Shown here: piece by piece, positions 33,324 to 41,910 of the stretch | Position numbering within the stretch: position 1 is the first letter of the stretch | Layout: each line of letters begins with the position of its first letter | Made by a program: the position numbers and the translations under genes | Notes under the pieces: generated by a model | Database searches by the model: none | Told to the model about the DNA's origin: nothing | What the model saw: only the letters and a program-made list of their open reading frames with translations | NCBI RefSeq assembly: GCF_014654785.1 | Contig: NZ_BNBD01000008.1 | Coordinates: 124,001-188,000 of the forward strand | Source: Streptomyces mashuensis | Lineage (GTDB): Bacteria; Actinomycetota; Actinomycetes; Streptomycetales; Streptomycetaceae | DNA length: 64,000 nt | Direction of reading: 5' to 3'

Positions 33324-33490
33324 GTCTCTCGCCTCCTCCCGGCCGTGGCGACTCCTCGTCGAACCTGGACGAGGCATCTCAAACGCTCAAACGTTTCGCA
33401 CGTCTCGAACGTCCAGCAGCTTAGCCTGACGATTGCATGTTGACGCAAGTGTCTTGACTCGACCTTGACGCGCGGTGGTGCAACAGCACA
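33324..33490 (-). promoter_or_regulatory. Promoter region of the leader/Nramp-related transcript
   Basis: Upstream of the leader peptide the plus strand shows two tandem CTCAAACG octamers (33378-33385, 33386-33393). Further up, the minus strand reads TTGCGT, 19 bases, TAAGCT, a weak promoter-like pair. No gene fits here. The MFS gene ends at 33491 on the same strand. Confidence 0.4.
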
Positions 33491-34825
33491 TCAGGGGGTG
33501 ACGAGGTCCGCGGCGTGGTCGTCGCCGGGCCGGTGAAGAACCCCGCCGGCCGAGGCGTCCCCCGCGGGTGCCGGCGTCGCCGCGGCCGCCAGGGGCGACC
33601 GTACGAGGCGGTGCTGCACCAGACACGTGGCGGCGACGGCTGCACCCAGTACGGCCCAGCCGGCCGGGCCGGCCGCGATGGCCGCGGTGGCGGCCAGCGG
33701 GCCCACCGCGCGCTGCGTGGCCTGGCCGAGGCCGTGCACGCCGAGGTAGGCGCCCTGGGCCGTCGGGGGCGCGAGGGCCACGGACAGCTCCCAGGAGACG
33801 ACCGCCTGGAGCATTTCGGCGGCGGTGAAGGCGATGGCCGCCAGCAGCAGGAACGCGGAGGCGAGCACGGGGCCGCCCGCGGCCGCGGCCGCCATGGCGG
33901 CGCCGCCCACGGCGAACGCGGCGCACAGCGGCAGCAGCAGGGAGCGGGCCCGGTCGGTCGTGGCGCCGAGGCGGGACAGGGGCACCTGGAGGGCGACGAC
34001 CAGGACGTTGTTGAGCACCAGCAGCACCGGCACCAGGCCGTGCGGTGCGTCGGTGGCCCGTACCGCCCACAGCGACAGACCGACCTTGAAGACGGCGTCG
34101 TGGAGGCAGAGCACGCCGTCGGTGCCGACGTACGCCAGGTACCTGCGGTTGCGCCAGGGGCTGACCGGTACGGCCTGGGGTGCGCTTGCCGTCTCTTGTC
34201 CCGCCGCTCCCCCGGTGACGACGACGGGGGCGGCACCGGCCTCGGCACAGCCCAGGGTGATGACTGCCGCGGCGACGAACGAGGCGGCGTCGCCCAGGAG
34301 CATGTACGGGTAGACGGCCGTGGTGCCGGCCCCCAGCGCCGCCGCCGCGGCCAGGCCGCCCAGGGCCCAGCCGGCGTTGGCGACCGTACGGTTGACGGCC
34401 TGGTACCGCACGCGGTCGCTGCCGGCGATCCGCGTGCCGTAGAGCCTGGTCAGCACGCCCGCTGCCCGGTCGCCGAAGCCGCCGGCCACCGAGCAGAGCA
34501 GCAGCAGGGTGAAGTCGTCGGTGAGCAGGAGGCCGGCGGCGGCCAGGGCGCGCAGCACCTGGAAGGCGGCCAGGACACGGGTGAGCGGCAGCCGGTCGGC
34601 GAGCCGCCCGCCGAAGGGCGCCCCGGCGATGCCGGCGACACCAGCCGCGGAGACCAGGGTGCCGACCTGCCCCAGGCCCAGGTGCGAGACGTACGTGAAG
34701 TAGAAGACCGAGGTGGCGCCCCACAGGCCGCTGCCGATCCGGTCGACCAGGGCCACCCCCAGCATCCGGCGCCCGTCGCGCCCTCCCGGTATCCGCGCGC
34801 GTCCTGTGCCCGTGACGTTCCCCAT
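33491..34825 (-). CDS. MFS transporter
   Basis: 444 residues from ATG 34825 (MGNVTGTGRARIPGG); an upstream in-frame TTG at 34855 lies in the promoter. It has 12 predicted TM helices with the MFS loop motif GAPFGGRLADRLPLTR after TM2 and a central hydrophilic loop. Related proteins export drugs or small metabolites. It is divergent from a MocR-type regulator with a 60-bp shared promoter containing a palindrome, so the regulator probably controls it and its substrate may be linked to PLP-amino metabolism. Confidence 0.85.
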   Translation of the reverse strand: MGNVTGTGRARIPGGRDGRRMLGVALVDRIGSGLWGATSVFYFTYVSHLGLGQVGTLVSAAGVAGIAGAPFGGRLADRLPLTRVLAAFQVLRALAAAGLLLTDDFTLLLLCSVAGGFGDRAAGVLTRLYGTRIAGSDRVRYQAVNRTVANAGWALGGLAAAAALGAGTTAVYPYMLLGDAASFVAAAVITLGCAEAGAAPVVVTGGAAGQETASAPQAVPVSPWRNRRYLAYVGTDGVLCLHDAVFKVGLSLWAVRATDAPHGLVPVLLVLNNVLVVALQVPLSRLGATTDRARSLLLPLCAAFAVGGAAMAAAAAGGPVLASAFLLLAAIAFTAAEMLQAVVSWELSVALAPPTAQGAYLGVHGLGQATQRAVGPLAATAAIAAGPAGWAVLGAAVAATCLVQHRLVRSPLAAAATPAPAGDASAGGVLHRPGDDHAADLVTP

Positions 34826-34862
34826 GACGGACCGCCCCCCGTTTCGCTTGCTCAAGCTATTT

Positions 34863-34886
34863 GTATTGATACATACTTGAGTATGT
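34863..34886. promoter_or_regulatory. Palindromic operator between MFS and MocR genes
   Basis: ACATACT (34871-34877), TG, AGTATGT (34880-34886) is a perfect 7-bp inverted repeat that ends two bases into the MocR start codon. GTATTGATAC (34863-34872), itself a palindrome, overlaps its left arm, giving repeated GTAT/ATAC half-sites. The region is strikingly AT-rich for this DNA. Binding would block both divergent genes. Confidence 0.65.
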
Positions 34887-36207
34887 GACAGAACAATATG
34901 GCATCACCGGGACGACAGCCAAGGACGTTTCCGCGTCCGTCGAACGCGCCGTGGCCGACGGCGCCCTGGCGCCGGGGGCCGCCCTCCCCCCGGTCCGCCG
35001 GCTCGCCCAGGACCTCGGCATCAGCCCCGGCACCGTCGCGACCGCGTACCAGGAGCTCCGGCGCCGCGGCATCGTCGTCACCCGGGGCCGCGGCGGCACG
35101 GTCGTCGCCCCCGCGCCCGCCGTCGCCTCCCGCCGTCCGCCGCCGGTGCCCGAAGGGCTGCGGGACCTGGCCGGCGGCCTCCCCGACCCCGCCTTCCTCC
35201 CCGACCTGCTGCCGCCCACCCGGCTCTCGCCCGGCGCCCGCCCGCACCGCACCGCGCCCCGGCTGCCGCGCCTGGAGGACGCCGTACGCCAGTGGCTCGG
35301 CGCGGACGGCGTGCCGGTGGAGCACATCACCTTCGCCCACGGGGCGCTCGACCTGATCGGGCGGCTGCTCTCGGTCGAACTGCGCCCCGGCGACGCCGTG
35401 GCCCTGGAGGACCCCGGCTACCACCACCTCCTCGACCTCGTCACCGCCCTGGGCCTGCGCACCCTCGCCGTCGAGGTCGACGGCGAGGGCATGCGCCCCG
35501 AGTCCCTGCGGGCCGCGCTGAAGGCGGGGGTGCGGGCGGTCGTCTGCAGTCCCCGCGCGCAGAACCCGTACGGCGGCTACCTGTCCCCGGCGCGCCGCGA
35601 CGCCCTCGTCGCCGTCCTCGCCGGGGCCCCCGACGTCCTCGTCGTCGAGAACGACCACGCCGGAGCCGTCTCCGCCGCTCCCCTGCACTCCCTCACGGCC
35701 GGCGGGCACCTGGGCCGCTGGGCCCACGTGGCGACGGTGACCAAGTACCTGGGCACCGACCTGCGCTGGGCCGCGGCCGCCTGCGACGCGACGACGCTGG
35801 CCCGCCACGACGGGCGGCTGCTGCTGACCTCCGGCTGGGTCAGCCACCTGCTCCAGGAGACCGTCCTCGCCCTCATGACGGACCCGGCCACCCGGGCCCT
35901 GGTCGAGCGCGCCGGGCCCACGTACGCCGCCCGGCGCCACGCGCTCCTCGACGCGCTCGCCCGGCACGGCATCACCGCCCACGGCAACAGCGGCATGAAC
36001 GTGTGGGTCCCCGTACGCGACGAATCGGCGGTGGTCAACGGTCTCCGCACCCATGGCTGGTGGGTCGCCGCCGGCGCGCGCTTCCGCATCGGCAGCACCC
36101 CCGGCGTCCGCATCACCACGGCGGCCCTGCCGGAACCGGAAGCGCCCCGCCTGGCCCGCGACTTCGCCGCCGCCCTGGCCGAGTCGCAGACGACGTACGG
36201 CGGCTGA
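34885..36207 (+). CDS. MocR-type regulator (GntR HTH fused to aminotransferase-like domain)
   Basis: 440 residues from GTG 34885 (VTEQYGITGTTAKDV). The N-terminal winged helix is GntR-like: GALAPGAALPPVRRLAQDLGISPGTVATAYQELRRRGIV. A linker leads to a fold-type I aminotransferase domain: LEDPGYHHLLDL, SPRAQNPYGGYLS, VENDHAG, and the PLP-lysine region VATVTKYLGTDLRWA, where TKYLG replaces the usual SKTL. An Arg for substrate carboxylate lies in FRIGSTPGVRIT. MocR proteins sense PLP or amino-acid adducts. The likely target is the divergent MFS gene. Confidence 0.88.
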   Translation: MTEQYGITGTTAKDVSASVERAVADGALAPGAALPPVRRLAQDLGISPGTVATAYQELRRRGIVVTRGRGGTVVAPAPAVASRRPPPVPEGLRDLAGGLPDPAFLPDLLPPTRLSPGARPHRTAPRLPRLEDAVRQWLGADGVPVEHITFAHGALDLIGRLLSVELRPGDAVALEDPGYHHLLDLVTALGLRTLAVEVDGEGMRPESLRAALKAGVRAVVCSPRAQNPYGGYLSPARRDALVAVLAGAPDVLVVENDHAGAVSAAPLHSLTAGGHLGRWAHVATVTKYLGTDLRWAAAACDATTLARHDGRLLLTSGWVSHLLQETVLALMTDPATRALVERAGPTYAARRHALLDALARHGITAHGNSGMNVWVPVRDESAVVNGLRTHGWWVAAGARFRIGSTPGVRITTAALPEPEAPRLARDFAAALAESQTTYGG

Positions 36208-36210
36208 CGG

Positions 36211-36239
36211 CGCCGCACGGGCCACCTTCCCGTGCGGCG
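36211..36239 (+). terminator. Terminator after the MocR gene
   Basis: CGCCGCACGGG (36211-36221) and CCCGTGCGGCG (36229-36239) form a perfect 11-bp stem with a 7-base loop, followed by TTT. It begins 4 bp after the stop codon. Confidence 0.75.
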
Positions 36240-36305
36240 TTTCGGCGCGACATATTCGAACATTCGATCTAGCGCAATCCGGCCCTGAATGTGAAGATGA
36301 TCTTT

Positions 36306-36322
36306 GTCCGGTGACGCCGGAC
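36306..36322 (+). promoter_or_regulatory. Small inverted repeat upstream of the secreted SGNH hydrolase
   Basis: GTCCGG (36306-36311), five bases, CCGGAC (36317-36322) lies 25 bp before the ATG in an otherwise AT-richer leader. It could be an operator or an RNA hairpin near the ribosome site. Confidence 0.4.
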
Positions 36323-36347
36323 ATGCTCACATGAACGGGGAGATGGG

Positions 36348-38348
36348 ATGAGAAGGTCTCTGTCGTCACGCGGCGGACGACTGCGGGCAGCCGCCGTGCT
36401 GGTGCTCGCGTGCGGAACACTGACGGTGCAACCGGCCTGGCAGGAGGCGCACGCCGCCGGCCCGGACGCCTCGTGGACGAGGTCCTGGGGCACGGCGCTG
36501 GCCACCGCAGCGGGGTCCGACGCGTCCGGGGTGTCCGGGCAGCAGACGCTGCGCATGGTCGTGCACACGAGCATCGGCGGCAGCACCGCACGCATCCAGC
36601 TGAGCAACACCTTCAGCAAGAGCCCCGTAACCATCGGGCACGCCACCCTCGCCCACCGCGCCGGCGGCGCGGCCGCCGTGGGCCGGCCCGCGACCCTGAC
36701 GTTCGGGGGCGGCCGCCAGGTGGTGCTGGGGCCCGGGGAGAGCCGGTACAGCGACCCGGTGGCGTTCCCCGTGAAGGCCGACGAGGACCTCCTCGTCAGC
36801 CTCTTCCTGCCGAACCCCGTCCAGACGGCGCCGTACCACCCCGACGCCTGGACCACCACCTACCTCTCGGGCCCGGCGGACCGCACCGACGACCCGGGCG
36901 GCTCCGGCTACTCCACCCGCGACGAGGGCCACTGGGCCTTCCTGAGCGGGCTGGACGTCACCGCCGACGGCAACCCGGGGACCGTCGTCGCCATCGGCGA
37001 CTCGCAGACCGACGTCGGCGCCACGACCAAGGACGCCAACCGCCGCTGGACCGACGACTACGCGCGGTCCCTGCGCGCCCAGGGGCGTCCGATGGGCGTC
37101 TCCAACGCCGGTCTCTCCGCCAACCGTCTCCTCACGCGGGGGGAGCGGGCCGCCTACGGGGAGAGCACGCTCGAACGCTTCGACCGGGACGTGCTCGCCC
37201 AGCCGAACGTGAAGTCGGTGATCCTCTACGAGGGCATCAACGACATCGTCAACGACGCCAAGGCCGACGACCTCGTCGCAGGCATCCGCCGGCTCGCCCA
37301 GCGCTCGCGCGCCGCCGGCGTCCCCATGACGGTGGCCACGATCCCGCCGTTCAAGGGGTTCTGGCGCTACACCCCGGAACGGGAGGCCGTGCGCCGGCAG
37401 GTCAACGCGTACATCCGCACGACGTCCGACATCGACGCGCGCGTGGACTTCGACCAGGCCACCCGGGACCCGCTCGACACGGAACGGGTCTTCACCGCCT
37501 ACCGCACCGACGCCGACAAGCTGCACTTCACCGACAACGGCTCCCAGGCCCTCGCCGACGCCCTCGCCGGTCCCGTGCCGCCCTCCCCCTTCACGCCGAA
37601 CTTCACGCAGACCACCGCGGCCGACTTCACCGGCGACGGCATCGCCGACATCGTCGCCCGCACCACCGACGGCGAAGCCAAGCTCTACCTGTGGAAGGGG
37701 CTCGGGGACGGCACCTTCTCCCGCCCCGACCGGGACCACCCTCTCACCACCGGCTGGAACATCACGGAGACGAAGGCCGGCGACGTCACGGGCGACGGGA
37801 AGGCCGACCTGATCGGCAAGGCCGCCGACGGCGACCTGTACATGTGGGCCGGCCATGGCGACGGCACCTTCGACGCCCGGCGGAAGCTCTATGACGACTG
37901 GCACTACACCCAGACCACGGCCGCCGACCTCGACGGCGACGGCGTCGCCGACCTCCTCGCCCGCGACGCCGGCGGCACCCTCCACCGCTGGTACGGCCGG
38001 CGCGGCGGCACCCTGGGCGACCCGACGACGATGACCGACGGCTGGAACTACACCCAGACCACGGCCGGCGACTTCACCGGCGACGGCAGGCCCGACCTCG
38101 TGGCACGCGGCGCGAACGGCGACCTCTTCCTCTGGAAGGGCGACGGCGACGGCACCTTCGACCGGGCCGACCTCGGCAAGCCCGTGGTACGCGACTGGCA
38201 CTACTCCGAGACGACGGCGGGCACCTTCTACGGCGGCGGCACCGCCCACCTGCTCGCCCGTGACGACGAGTCGGGCGTCCTGCGGCAGTGGGTGAACCGG
38301 GGCGGCGCGGACTTCAGCGCACCGCTGCGCATGACCGACGGGTGGTGA
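36348..38348 (+). CDS. Secreted SGNH/GDSL hydrolase with C-terminal FG-GAP/VCBS repeats
   Basis: 666 residues. A Sec signal ends near AHA-AGPD. Catalytic blocks: I (GDSQTDVG, with GDSQ instead of GDSL), II (SNAGLSANR), III (EGINDIVN) and V (DKLHFTDNG, Asp-x-x-His). From about residue 420 there are five repeats of about 45-50 residues (TTAADFTGDGIADIVAR...LYLWKGLGDGTF), with Asp-rich Ca2+-binding loops as in FG-GAP/VCBS propeller repeats. Such enzymes de-esterify polysaccharides or lipids outside the cell. ATG 36348 has GGGGAGATGGG upstream. Confidence 0.88.
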   Translation: MRRSLSSRGGRLRAAAVLVLACGTLTVQPAWQEAHAAGPDASWTRSWGTALATAAGSDASGVSGQQTLRMVVHTSIGGSTARIQLSNTFSKSPVTIGHATLAHRAGGAAAVGRPATLTFGGGRQVVLGPGESRYSDPVAFPVKADEDLLVSLFLPNPVQTAPYHPDAWTTTYLSGPADRTDDPGGSGYSTRDEGHWAFLSGLDVTADGNPGTVVAIGDSQTDVGATTKDANRRWTDDYARSLRAQGRPMGVSNAGLSANRLLTRGERAAYGESTLERFDRDVLAQPNVKSVILYEGINDIVNDAKADDLVAGIRRLAQRSRAAGVPMTVATIPPFKGFWRYTPEREAVRRQVNAYIRTTSDIDARVDFDQATRDPLDTERVFTAYRTDADKLHFTDNGSQALADALAGPVPPSPFTPNFTQTTAADFTGDGIADIVARTTDGEAKLYLWKGLGDGTFSRPDRDHPLTTGWNITETKAGDVTGDGKADLIGKAADGDLYMWAGHGDGTFDARRKLYDDWHYTQTTAADLDGDGVADLLARDAGGTLHRWYGRRGGTLGDPTTMTDGWNYTQTTAGDFTGDGRPDLVARGANGDLFLWKGDGDGTFDRADLGKPVVRDWHYSETTAGTFYGGGTAHLLARDDESGVLRQWVNRGGADFSAPLRMTDGW

Positions 38349-38361
38349 ACCCCGGCGTGTG

Positions 38362-38403
38362 ACACGCATCGGCCCCCGGCTTCCGGCCGGGGCCGATGCG
38401 TGT
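38362..38403 (+). terminator. Terminator after the SGNH hydrolase
   Basis: ACACGCATCGGCCCC (38362-38376) and GGGGCCGATGCGTGT (38389-38403) form a perfect 15-bp stem with a 12-base loop. Confidence 0.82.
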
Positions 38404-38474
38404 GCGTCGGAACGGCGCCGGCGGGAAGCCGTGTGCGAGAGGTCCGCGCGCATGGGCAGCGAAGGGAGACAGCG

Positions 38475-38981
38475 GTGAGTGCCACGGTGAGCGACGCAGA
38501 CCGGGCCGTCGTCCTGCCGGGCATCGTGCTGGGGGTGGGGCTCGGCGGGTTCGCCGACGGCATTCTGCTGCACCAGCTCCTCCAGTGGCACCACATGCTC
38601 AGCAGCACCAACCACGACCGCGTCGGCGTGCGGTACTACGACCCGCACACGGTCTCCGGCCTGGAGATGAACACGGTGTGGGACGGCATCTTCCACGTCG
38701 TGTGCTGGCTCGCCGTCCTCCTGGGGCTCGCCCTGCTGCACGCCCGCGTCACCGAGAACCGGCGGGCGGTGTGGACGTCGCGGGTGCTGTGGGGGTGGAT
38801 CGTGGCGGGCTGGGGCGTGTTCAACCTCGTCGAGGGCCTGCTCGACCACCAGATTCTGGGCATCCACCACGTCCACGGCGGCCCCCACCAGGCGTGGTGG
38901 GACGCCGGCTTCCTCGTCCTCGGCGGCCTGCTGCTCCTCGGCGGCCACGCGCTCCAGCGCGGCACGAGCGGGCGTCGCTGA
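38475..38981 (+). CDS. DUF2243 membrane protein
   Basis: 168 residues from GTG 38475, with GAAGGGAGA seven bases upstream. About four TM helices and many histidines in conserved positions: GFADGILLHQLLQWHHMLS, GIFHVVCW, NLVEGLLDHQILGIHHVHG. This His-rich pattern is the DUF2243 signature; function unknown, perhaps metal or heme handling. Its stop overlaps the ATG of the CtaG-like gene by one base, so the two are translated together. Confidence 0.85.
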   Translation: MSATVSDADRAVVLPGIVLGVGLGGFADGILLHQLLQWHHMLSSTNHDRVGVRYYDPHTVSGLEMNTVWDGIFHVVCWLAVLLGLALLHARVTENRRAVWTSRVLWGWIVAGWGVFNLVEGLLDHQILGIHHVHGGPHQAWWDAGFLVLGGLLLLGGHALQRGTSGRR

Positions 38982-39829
38982 TGCACCACCCCGGCCATGG
39001 CACCGCTGCCCCGCTGTCGCCCCTGCACCTCGCCGTCCTCCTCGTCCTCCTCGCCTGCGCCGCTGTCCACGTCCTCGGCGTACGCCGGGCCCGTCGCCGC
39101 AATCCGGTGCAGGGCTGGTCCCCTTGGCGGTCGGCGTCGTTCCTGGCCGGGCTCGTCCTGCTCGGCGTCGCGCTGCTGCCGCCACTGGCACCGGCCGCGC
39201 ACACCGACTTCCGCGGGCACATGGCCCAGCACATGCTCGTCGGGATGTACGCGCCCCTGGCGCTGGTCCTGGCCGCGCCGGTCACGCTGCTGCTGCGTGC
39301 CCTCCCGCCCCGCGGGGCCCGTCGTGTCACCGCCGTCCTGCACAGCCGGCCCGCGCGCGTGGCGGCCCACCCGGCGGTGGCCCTGGTGCTGAGCACGGGC
39401 AGCCTGGTGCCGCTGTACTTCACCCCGCTGTACGACGCCGCCATGGCCCACCCGGCCGGGCATGCGCTGATGGGGGTGCACTTCCTGGTCTCGGGGTGTC
39501 TTTTCGCCCATGCCGTGGCCGGTCCCGATCCCGCGCCCGGGCGGCCCGGGGTGCGGGCCCGGCTGGTGTACCTGGGCGTGGCGATCGCCGCGCACGCCCT
39601 GATCGCGCAGGCCCTGTACGGCGGGTTCTTCGTGGACGTCCACGCGCCCGTCGGCCAGGTGCAGCAGGGCGCGGAGATCATGTACTACGGCGGGGACGTC
39701 GCGGAACTCCTCCTGGCGGGGGCGTTGGTGGCCACCTGGCGGCCCGGAAGGGGCCGGGCCGCCGGTGGGTCCGCGGCCGGGTTCACCGCTTGGGGCACTG
39801 CTTCCAGGCGAAGTGGTACAGCGTGTTGA
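38981..39829 (+). CDS. Cytochrome c oxidase assembly protein (CtaG/caa3 type)
   Basis: 282 residues from ATG 38981 (MHHPGHGTAAPLSPLHLAVL). About seven TM helices with the family histidines in DFRGHMAQHMLVGMYAPLALVLAAP, HALMGVHFLVSGCLFAHAVAGPDPAP, AAHALIAQALYG and QGAEIMYYGGDVAELLLA. The caa3-type CtaG proteins help insert copper into cytochrome oxidase. Pairing with DUF2243 suggests a joint membrane role in metal delivery. The last 47 bp overlap the convergent DUF4360 gene, and the C-terminal tail there is poorly conserved. Confidence 0.87.
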   Translation: MHHPGHGTAAPLSPLHLAVLLVLLACAAVHVLGVRRARRRNPVQGWSPWRSASFLAGLVLLGVALLPPLAPAAHTDFRGHMAQHMLVGMYAPLALVLAAPVTLLLRALPPRGARRVTAVLHSRPARVAAHPAVALVLSTGSLVPLYFTPLYDAAMAHPAGHALMGVHFLVSGCLFAHAVAGPDPAPGRPGVRARLVYLGVAIAAHALIAQALYGGFFVDVHAPVGQVQQGAEIMYYGGDVAELLLAGALVATWRPGRGRAAGGSAAGFTAWGTASRRSGTAC

Positions 39830-40445
39830 TACTGCCGTCCGTCGAGTCCATGGCCAGGAAGCTGGTGGTCCTGGCCGGGTCGGACGTGCCCGCGTCGACG
39901 CGCAGCTCGGTGTTGATGTTGAAGTTGCGCAGGGCGCCGCAAGGTGCGTAGACGACGGCGTCGAGGTCGGTGGTGTCGGTGACCTGCCAGTCCTCGCTGT
40001 GCGGGCCGGTGAAGTTGTGGTTCGTGTACGTGGTCTGGGACATGCCCTGGAAGTAGTAGCTGGCCCGTTGCAGGCCCTTGGCGCCGGGTTCCAGGTGGGC
40101 GAAGCCGCGGTAGTCGGCCTGCGCCACGGCGTAGGTGAAGCCCTGGGGGACGTGGACGTTCAGGCTGAGCTGGCAGTTCTTGCGGAAGTCGGTCGGTTTG
40201 GCGCCGACGCCGACCTGGGCGACGTAGTGGCTGTAGGAGACGGTGAAGGCCGTGTTGTCCGGTGAGACGTTGACGTTCGCCGTCCCGGCGGGGCAGCCGG
40301 AGCCGTTGACCGCCACGACATCGATGACGATCTTGTCCGGTGGGGGTGTGCCGTCGGCGGCCGCGGCGGGCGTCGAGAGGCACGTCGAGAGGCTGAGTGC
40401 CGCGGCCGCCGCGGCCGCGCAGGCGATTGCCGCCGGTCTGGTCAT
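39783..40445 (-). CDS. Secreted DUF4360 protein (copy 1)
   Basis: 220 residues from ATG 40445 (MTRPAAIACAAAAAAALSLS). A Sec signal ends near PAAAADG. The mature part has the DUF4360 pattern: VNGSGCPAGTANVNVSPDNTAFTVSYSHYVAQVG, RKNCQLSLNVHVPQGFTYAV, ADYRGFAHLEPGAKG, ASYYFQG, and CG near YAPCGALRNFNINTELRV. Function unknown; related domains occur in fungal and bacterial secreted proteins. It is about 62% identical by eye to the gene immediately upstream on the same strand, so this is a tandem duplication. Confidence 0.85.
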   Translation of the reverse strand: MTRPAAIACAAAAAAALSLSTCLSTPAAAADGTPPPDKIVIDVVAVNGSGCPAGTANVNVSPDNTAFTVSYSHYVAQVGVGAKPTDFRKNCQLSLNVHVPQGFTYAVAQADYRGFAHLEPGAKGLQRASYYFQGMSQTTYTNHNFTGPHSEDWQVTDTTDLDAVVYAPCGALRNFNINTELRVDAGTSDPARTTSFLAMDSTDGSINTLYHFAWKQCPKR

Positions 40446-40499
40446 GGGGTTCCCTCCCACTCGCTGGAGCACCACTGGCACCGGGTCACGGGCGCCGGG

Positions 40500-41171
40500 T
40501 CAGGGGCATTCCTTCCAGGCGAAGTGGTAGAGGGTGTTGACGCTGCCGTCGGTGGAGTCCATGGCCATGAAGCTGGTGGTGGTGCGCGGGTCGGAGGTGC
40601 CGGCGCCCACGCGCAGCTCGGTGTTGACGTTGAGGATGCGCTGGACGCCGCAGGGGGCGTAGACGAGGGCGTCGGCCGCCGTGACGTCGGAGCTCTGCCA
40701 GTTGTCGGTGAGGGGGCCGGTGAAACGGTGGCTGACGGAGGTGGTGTTCGCCGAGCCCTGGAAGTAGTAGCTGGCGCGTTCCATGCCGGCGGCGCCGTCC
40801 TCCAGGTGGGCGAAGCCGCGGTAGTCGGCGCGGGCGATGGCGTAGGTGAAGCCCTGCGGGACGTGGACGTTCAGGCCGAGCTGGCAGTTCTTGCGGAAGT
40901 CGGTCGGTTTGGCGCCGACGCCGACCTGGGCGGTGTAGTCGCTGTACGTGACGGTGAACGCCGTGTTGTCGGCGGCGACCGATACGGCGGCGGTGCCGGC
41001 CGGGCAGCCGGAGCCGTTGACCGCCACCACGTCGATGACGACGCGGTCCGGCGGGGGCTTCGGTGCGGTGGCCGCGGGTGACGGTGTGGCGGCGGCGGCC
41101 ACGAGGACGGCGGTGGCGCCGGCGATCAGCGCGGGTCTCAGTGCTCGGCGTGATCCGTGCGGTCGGTGCAT
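40500..41171 (-). CDS. Secreted DUF4360 protein (copy 2)
   Basis: 223 residues from ATG 41171 (MHRPHGSRRALRPALIAG). Signal peptide to about SPAATAPK, then the same DUF4360 core as copy 1: VNGSGCPAGTAAVSVAADNTAFTVTYSDYTAQVG, RKNCQLGLNVHVPQGFTYAIARADYRGFAHLEDGAAG, FNVNTEL-like NVNTELRVGAGTSDPRTTTSFMAMDSTDGS. The cysteines are conserved in both copies, as expected for disulfides outside the cell. The two genes are 54 bp apart and probably share a transcript. Confidence 0.85.
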   Translation of the reverse strand: MHRPHGSRRALRPALIAGATAVLVAAAATPSPAATAPKPPPDRVVIDVVAVNGSGCPAGTAAVSVAADNTAFTVTYSDYTAQVGVGAKPTDFRKNCQLGLNVHVPQGFTYAIARADYRGFAHLEDGAAGMERASYYFQGSANTTSVSHRFTGPLTDNWQSSDVTAADALVYAPCGVQRILNVNTELRVGAGTSDPRTTTSFMAMDSTDGSVNTLYHFAWKECP

Positions 41172-41280
41172 GGGATCCCTCCCCCTGGGACGGAGGTGCG
41201 TGGCTGGGTGCCGTTCATCCCAGCACCGGGGGGAGGGTGCGTACAGGCCGAGTTGAGTCGAACCTGTCGTTCGCCGGGGG

Positions 41281-41910
41281 TCAGGGCAGCAGACGTTGTT
41301 CCTTGGCGACGGCGACCGCGCCGGCCCGGGTGTCGACGCCCAGTTTGTCGTAGATGCGGCCCAGATGGGTCTTGACGGTGGCCTGGCTGATGAACAGGTC
41401 GCGGGCGATGTCGCGGTTGCCGAGGCCCTGGGCGAGCTTGCCGAGGATGTCGAGTTCGCGGGCGGTCAGGGCGGGGCGGGCGGCGCCGCGCAGCCGGTTC
41501 ATGACGCGGCTGGCGACCGGCGGGGACAGGGTGGTGCGGCCCTGCGCGGCGGAGCGGATCGCCGTGAACAGCTCCTCGGGCCGTTCGGCCTTGAGCAGGT
41601 AGCCGGTGGCGCCCGCGGCGATGGCCCGGGTGATGTCGGCGTCGGTGTCGTACGTGGTGAGGACGAGGACGTGGACGCCGGTGGCGGAGATGCGCCGGGT
41701 GGCCTCGACGCCGTCGATGCCGGGGCCGAGCTGGAGGTCCATCAGCACCACGTCGGGCCGGAGTTTCGCGGCGGTGGCCACGGCCTCCTCGCCGCTGCCG
41801 GCCTCGCCCACCACCTCGATGTCGGGCTCGCTGCCGAGCAGGGCGAGCAGCCCGGCCCGCACCACGGCGTGGTCGTCGCAGAGGATGACGCGGACAGGGG
41901 TTGCGCTCAT
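41281..41910 (-). CDS. senR: SenR-like NarL-type response regulator
   Basis: 209 residues from ATG 41910 (MSATPVRVILCDDHAVVRAG), overlapping the kinase stop by 4 nt. Receiver motifs: CDDHAVVRAG, VVLMDLQLGPGIDG (phospho-acceptor Asp) and TGYLLKAERPEEL (Lys). The LuxR HTH is LTARELDILGKLAQGLGNRDIARDLFISQATVKTHLGRIYDKL. The order sensor kinase-regulator divergent from an HbpS-like secreted protein is that of S. reticuli SenS-SenR-HbpS, which senses heme and redox stress. The symbol is based on that synteny and is provisional. Confidence 0.82.
   Translation of the reverse strand: MSATPVRVILCDDHAVVRAGLLALLGSEPDIEVVGEAGSGEEAVATAAKLRPDVVLMDLQLGPGIDGVEATRRISATGVHVLVLTTYDTDADITRAIAAGATGYLLKAERPEELFTAIRSAAQGRTTLSPPVASRVMNRLRGAARPALTARELDILGKLAQGLGNRDIARDLFISQATVKTHLGRIYDKLGVDTRAGAVAVAKEQRLLP

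Noticed and set aside
33091..33330. Assignment of the transporter leader to the M-box (ykoK) riboswitch
   Set aside because: The conserved M-box blocks (such as the GGTGAGGCTCCT region) are not visible; the structure is reported as unassigned.
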